A stretch of DNA of 64,000 bases from Paraspadella gotoi (taxonomy: Eukaryota > Chaetognatha), in contig CM119265.1 in NCBI GenBank assembly GCA_051294375.1, positions 17,714,403 to 17,778,402 on the forward strand, read 5' to 3'. Below are positions 60,945-64,000 of the stretch, one piece after another. The notes under the pieces are model-generated. The model saw only the letters and a program-made list of their open reading frames with translations. It ran no database searches and had not been told where the DNA came from. Position 1 is the first letter of the stretch. Every line of letters begins with the position of its first letter. The position numbers and the translations under genes are program-made.

Positions 60945-63800
60945 CGAGAAACGCTCCCCCACGGAAATTGAGATCGACGTAACTGCCAATCGGATCAGCG
61001 TCGGCCTCGCGTTCGCCCTCTCGGGCTCCGGACTCGATTTGCCCCATACGTTCCGAGGCCAACGAGGATTTCATCCTTTTCATTCAATTAAAACAAAATA
61101 GAGTACGAGTCGGCTCTTCGCACGCACTTCAACAAAAAAAAAAAAAATTGTTGCGATAGAAAAACGAAGAAAAAAAACTAAACCGATTCGATTTTTTTGG
61201 TTCGACTTAATAAAAGTACGTATATTTTCGACGAACCCTGTATTGTTTCGGGCGATCGATAAATATGATTACGAGTTGCGGTTTGGACGGTGTCTTCGTC
61301 GACGGAGAGACATTTACTTCCGAAGAAGTCCGTCGGTTTTTGGAAGCGTCGACGTCGATTACAGGCGAGATTGTTTGAATTTTATATTTTTGTTTTTTTT
61401 GGGTTTCGTTCTCGTCAAAATCGCTCAAAACTTGTTATTGATCGTTCCCACGCAATAGCTTCGATAACAATAAGACTAAGAGCATTTTTAATTACAAAGA
61501 ACCCAACAATTTTGCCTTTTTTTTTCTTTTTTTTTTAAACAGGCGTCGGCGATCTTCTCGTGAACCTCTCCTTTCGCGAACACTATCATCCATCGAATTC
61601 TAATCACTTCCCCGACGTGACTCACCCATTGGCTCGATGGACCATGAGCAATCCGCACTCGTGGCAAGCAGCTTGGCCCGGGGGACAAAGTTTGGCGAGG
61701 TGGGTTCGCTCTATCTCAGTACATTAAACAAAACCCCATTTTCCTTTCTCTCACCGTCTTTCAGGTACATCAGCGAAAATCCTTCCGTCGTAGCGGGAAA
61801 GACTGTTTTGGACTTTGGGTCGGGCGGCGGAATCGCCGCCATCACCGCCAAGAAAAACGGCGCCGCTAGAGCAATCGCTAATGACATCGATCCTTTGGCA
61901 ATCGTCGCCGCCGAAATCAACGCCGAGTTAGTTTTGTTTTGATTAGTTTGTTGTTCTTTTTGCGAACGCCTTTCTTTCCTTTTCTATTATTATTCTTTAT
62001 TTATTAATTAATTTATTTTTTTCTTTATTTCTTTCTTGCTTTTTTGTTTCTCTTTCTTTCTTACTTTTTTGTTTCTCTTTTTTCTTGCTTTTTTGTCTCT
62101 CTTTCTTTCTTGCTTTTTTGTCTCTCTTTTTTCTTGCTTTTTTGTCTATCTTTCTTTCTTACTTTTTTGTCTCTCTTTCTTTCTTGATTTTTTGTCTCTC
62201 TTTCTTTCTTGCTTTTTTGTCTCTCTTTCTTTCTTCCTTTTTTGTCTCTCTTTCTTTCTTCCTTTTTTGTCTCTCTTTCTTTCTTGCTTTTTTGTCTCTC
62301 TTTCTTTCTTGTTTTTTTTTGTCTCTCTTTCTTTATTTCTTTCTTTTCTTGCTTGTGTTGTCGTTTTCGTACATCGTTTTCGCGGTTTTTCTTCACCAAG
62401 AACTGTTACCGTTGCCAGGGCGGCATTTCCCAGTCGCGAAGGAAGCGTCATTTTGTGAGAGAGAGACGCTGAGAACTCGGAGACGGAAAGATCGTCAAGA
62501 AAAAAAATTAAAATCAGCGACGATTCCGTAAACGAATCCATTTTTTTTCCTTTCCCGCGTGTGTCATTATTTTTGTCATTTTTTTGCAGTTTTTCTCATC
62601 GTTTAACTTTAATTCGAGCCTTTTTGGTGAACGTATACGAGTTAATAATAAAAAAACAATTGAATACGAAGTAATAAGCCGCCTCAAAACAAATAAATAA
62701 AAAAAATAGATATAATAAAAATACATTAAAATTAAAATATAAATATAAATTTATATAAGTAAAATAAAAAACCTTTACAAAGCGGAATAGGTATTTTGGT
62801 TTATCATAAAAAAAACATTATAAGATATTTTTTCATAACGCGATCGCTTCATACCCCGTTTTATTAATACTAAGTCATTTTTATTTTATGCAAAACTAAC
62901 CTCAAAGATCAGTTTGTTTTCAAATAACGAACCGTAAACTCGTCAAATTACCCATGCTTCAATACACTAACAAACAGCCCCTCATACCAAACAACCCTTC
63001 AGATTAAACGACGTTAGGATCGCAGTCGAGGGTCGCGATCTCCTGAGACTCGATATCGATCCATCGTGGGAGGTCGTCCTCGTCGGCGACGCTCTCTACA
63101 CGACCGAACTGTCGACGGACGTGGAGAAGTGGATTAAGCGACTCGTCGACGCCGGCGTCGACGTCCTCATCGGTGAGAAAAGAAAGAAAAGAAATAAAGA
63201 GATGAAAGAAAGAAAGAAAAGAAAAAAAAAAGATAAGAAAGGAAGGCAAACCGAGTCTAACTTTTCAGGTGATCCCGGGCGCAGCACCATTTCCTCGCAG
63301 ATGTATGGATCTCGAATGCGCGTGCAAGCCACTTACCGAATGACTTTTCACACGCGACGCGCCACGGGTGGAACTTGCGTTGATGAATGCCACGTATGGC
63401 GCTGGAGCGACGCAGAATGCGCATGTCCAAGTTGAACGTTTTATTAAGCCAACTGAAGTCAGGACGTTTGGATTTTTATTCCGGAGTTGTTACGTTTTAT
63501 TTCAACATTTGGTTAAATAAATTTTTTGGTTCAGAAACCATTTACTGTGTGGCGAAGCCACTTTGTAGATTCTTTGTAGAATCTTTGGCCAAAACGATTG
63601 GCCAGTGGATCTGCTAAATGGCTTCGCAGCAACAGTTTTTTAAAATTACAGATTACTTAAGGCCTCCAACTTTTTTAGTATAATTTTAAGCTTCCGCGAA
63701 AACTTACCTATAACCCAGACGCTCGTGACGATGTGGATCTCAGGAGGCCACGCCGTACGCAAGACGAAATCTGGCGGCTCTGGAACTTCGCGGAAATCCG
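53686..63800 (-). CDS. TRPC-type cation channel, transmembrane and C-terminal part (5' exons outside the window)
   Basis: Eighteen exons: 63800-63708, 60500-60437, 60375-60300, 57238-57139, 57066-56965, 56882-56756, 56667-56557, 56387-56306, 56168-56052, 55988-55925, 55833-55758, 55563-55470, 55309-55184, 55088-55010, 54464-54417, 54339-54185, 54092-53931, 53814-53686. They encode 600 residues in one phase. TRPC channels are tetrameric plasma-membrane channels opened downstream of phospholipase C. Visible motifs: the S2 region [13 protein letters not shown]3 [46 protein letters not shown] in S4-S5, a pore [12 protein letters not shown]6 [12 protein letters not shown], and the TRP box EWKFART. 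The C-terminus has Cys-rich ([10 protein letters not shown]) and coiled-coil stretches and ends TIGLWLP. The ankyrin repeats and S1 are upstream of 64000. One intron has a GC donor (57139|). Its two longest introns contain PBLD and ETFBKMT on the other strand. Confidence 0.95.
57505..57538 (-). ncRNA. Hammerhead-like motif, copy 2
   Basis: Read on the minus strand: CTGATGA (57538-57532), one A, GACTCT, a nine-base loop, AGAGTC, then GAAAC (57509-57505), followed directly by ATGTC. The perfect six-pair stem between CTGATGA and GAAAC is the hammerhead layout, with a possible GUC cleavage triplet next to a minimal helix III. The extra A after CTGATGA and weak helix I are against function. It lies in the TRPC intron, upstream of PBLD. 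Confidence 0.35.
57807..60111 (+). CDS. PBLD: Phenazine biosynthesis-like domain-containing protein (PhzF family)
   Basis: Exons 57807-57900, 58731-58837, 58924-59209, 59306-59497, 59597-59686, 59836-59946 and 60071-60111 give 306 residues (human 288). PBLD belongs to the PhzF isomerase fold; its animal substrate is not established. All family motifs are present: [29 protein letters not shown] with the conserved Glu, [50 protein letters not shown] and a closing [13 protein letters not shown]. The whole gene sits inside a TRPC intron (57239-60299) on the opposite strand. Intron 1 carries a dispersed repeat (57957-58640). Confidence 0.96.
57957..58640 (+). repeat. Dispersed repeat, copy 2, in PBLD intron 1
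   Basis: Shares its start (TGCCTCCAGGACTTGCAACC), the block CTGACTAGATGAGATTTAGC and the G/C-rich end (CTCAGGGGCC to CGCCACCCCTGG) with 12545-12780. It is about 450 bases longer between the second and last blocks, with a CT-rich tract at 58509-58585. Confidence 0.7.
60883..60945 (+). repeat. (GA)n microsatellite in the TRPC intron
   Basis: GA dinucleotides with one GAAG break, 320 bases upstream of ETFBKMT. A minus-strand open frame across it (60835-61083) has no family match and is not needed for the TRPC reading frame. Confidence 0.9.
61265..63435 (+). CDS. ETFBKMT: Electron transfer flavoprotein beta-subunit lysine methyltransferase
   Basis: Exons 61265-61364, 61543-61699, 61765-61926, 63003-63172 and 63269-63435 give 251 residues (human 262). 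ETFBKMT (METTL20) is a mitochondrial seven-beta-strand methyltransferase that modifies ETF-beta lysines near the dehydrogenase-docking loop. Motifs: the N-terminal [29 protein letters not shown]-binding motif [14 protein letters not shown], acidic motif [17 protein letters not shown] and VLIGDPGR. Motif I has GGG where vertebrates have GCG. A stop codon directly precedes the ATG, fixing the start. Intron 1 seems to use a GC donor (ATTACAG|GCGAGA). The gene is wholly inside a TRPC intron (60501-63707) on the opposite strand. An AATAAA lies about 80 bases past the stop. Confidence 0.95.
62034..62345 (+). repeat. 25-bp minisatellite in ETFBKMT intron 3
   Basis: About twelve units of a T/C-rich 25-mer (TTTTTTGTCTCTCTTTCTTT plus CTTGC) with single-base variants. 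The period of 25 makes all frames open, producing spurious Phe/Ser/Leu and Lys/Glu/Arg frames. Confidence 0.9.
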
Positions 63801-64000
63801 CTGAACAGGAAGAAAAAAAGAGTTTTTAAAACATATATTTTTAAGCTTTTTACATGCCAATCACAGAACACAGATAATTTTTAGCCCAATCGTCAGGATT
63901 AAAACTCAAAATAACTGTTTTAAATAAAAATCGTATTAATCAAGCCGCTCTCAACCCGGATCCTAAGTTCCTCTTACGCAAAGCTTTTCAGCGGTTGCAT
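63801..64000. other. Partial TRPC intron
   Basis: No TRPC exon in the expected phase is visible before the window ends. The minus strand has a GCGTAAGAG donor-like site at about 63980, but the frames there do not continue into exon 63800-63708. Confidence 0.5.

Noticed and set aside
60835-61083. 82-codon minus-strand frame as a TRPC exon
   Set aside because: TRPC exons 63708-63800 and 60437-60500 already join in phase and match the family without it, and much of the frame is GA repeat.
62034-62345. Regularly repeated 25-mers as a CRISPR-like array
   Set aside because: No unique spacers separate the units; the DNA is eukaryotic and the array is a simple tandem repeat.
62061-62541. Phe/Ser/Leu- and Lys/Glu-rich open frames
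   Set aside because: Generated by the 25-bp minisatellite in ETFBKMT intron 3.

Overview
The window is nuclear DNA from an invertebrate animal. The evidence is spliced genes with short introns (often 60-120 nt), GT-AG plus a few GC-AG splice sites, an invertebrate-type calmodulin C-terminus (VTMMTSK), animal-only families (Onecut, TRPC, adhesion-type and class A GPCRs) and tRNA-derived SINEs. The phylum cannot be fixed from this window. Several assembly gaps (N runs) cluster around the Onecut locus. Exon coordinates were built by hand from splice signals, reading phase and protein families recalled from knowledge; most genes join with consistent phase throughout.

Layout. 1-6060 (minus): a Onecut transcription factor, five exons ending inside the CUT domain, homeobox not visible. 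6061-13759: 7.7 kb of low-complexity GA/CT-rich DNA with no supported gene. 13760-16198 (plus): a class A GPCR in five exons, with a fold-back SINE in intron 2, followed by a decayed LINE fragment. 18743-20753 (minus): calmodulin in two exons, its intron packed with repeats. 21656-24515 (minus): a ten-finger C2H2 protein. 24645-27297 (minus): POLD2. 28192-29145 (minus): NTF2. 30230-31234 (minus): a three-finger C2H2 protein. 32400-33988 (minus): ADAT2, head to head with a KIND/RasGEF protein (34336-40078, plus). 40426-46769 (plus): DYNC2I1/WDR60 in 19 exons. 47261-49765 (minus): a somatomedin-B adhesion-type GPCR. 49766-53685: no confident gene. 53686-64000 (minus): a TRPC channel, C-terminal 18 exons, whose two largest introns each hold a complete gene on the opposite strand: PBLD (57807-60111) and the methyltransferase ETFBKMT (61265-63435).

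The genes form no operon or pathway. They are a mix of housekeeping (replication, nuclear import, tRNA editing, mitochondrial lysine methylation), cilium transport, signalling and transcription factors. No defence system, CRISPR array or other dedicated novel system was found. The most unusual content is the nested-gene arrangement in TRPC and the mobile-element layer: a short inverted-repeat element carrying degenerate telomere-like TAACCC units, a SINE split by a hAT-like insertion, a fold-back SINE, an intronic inverted-repeat element with a smaller one inside it, and two hammerhead-like motifs.
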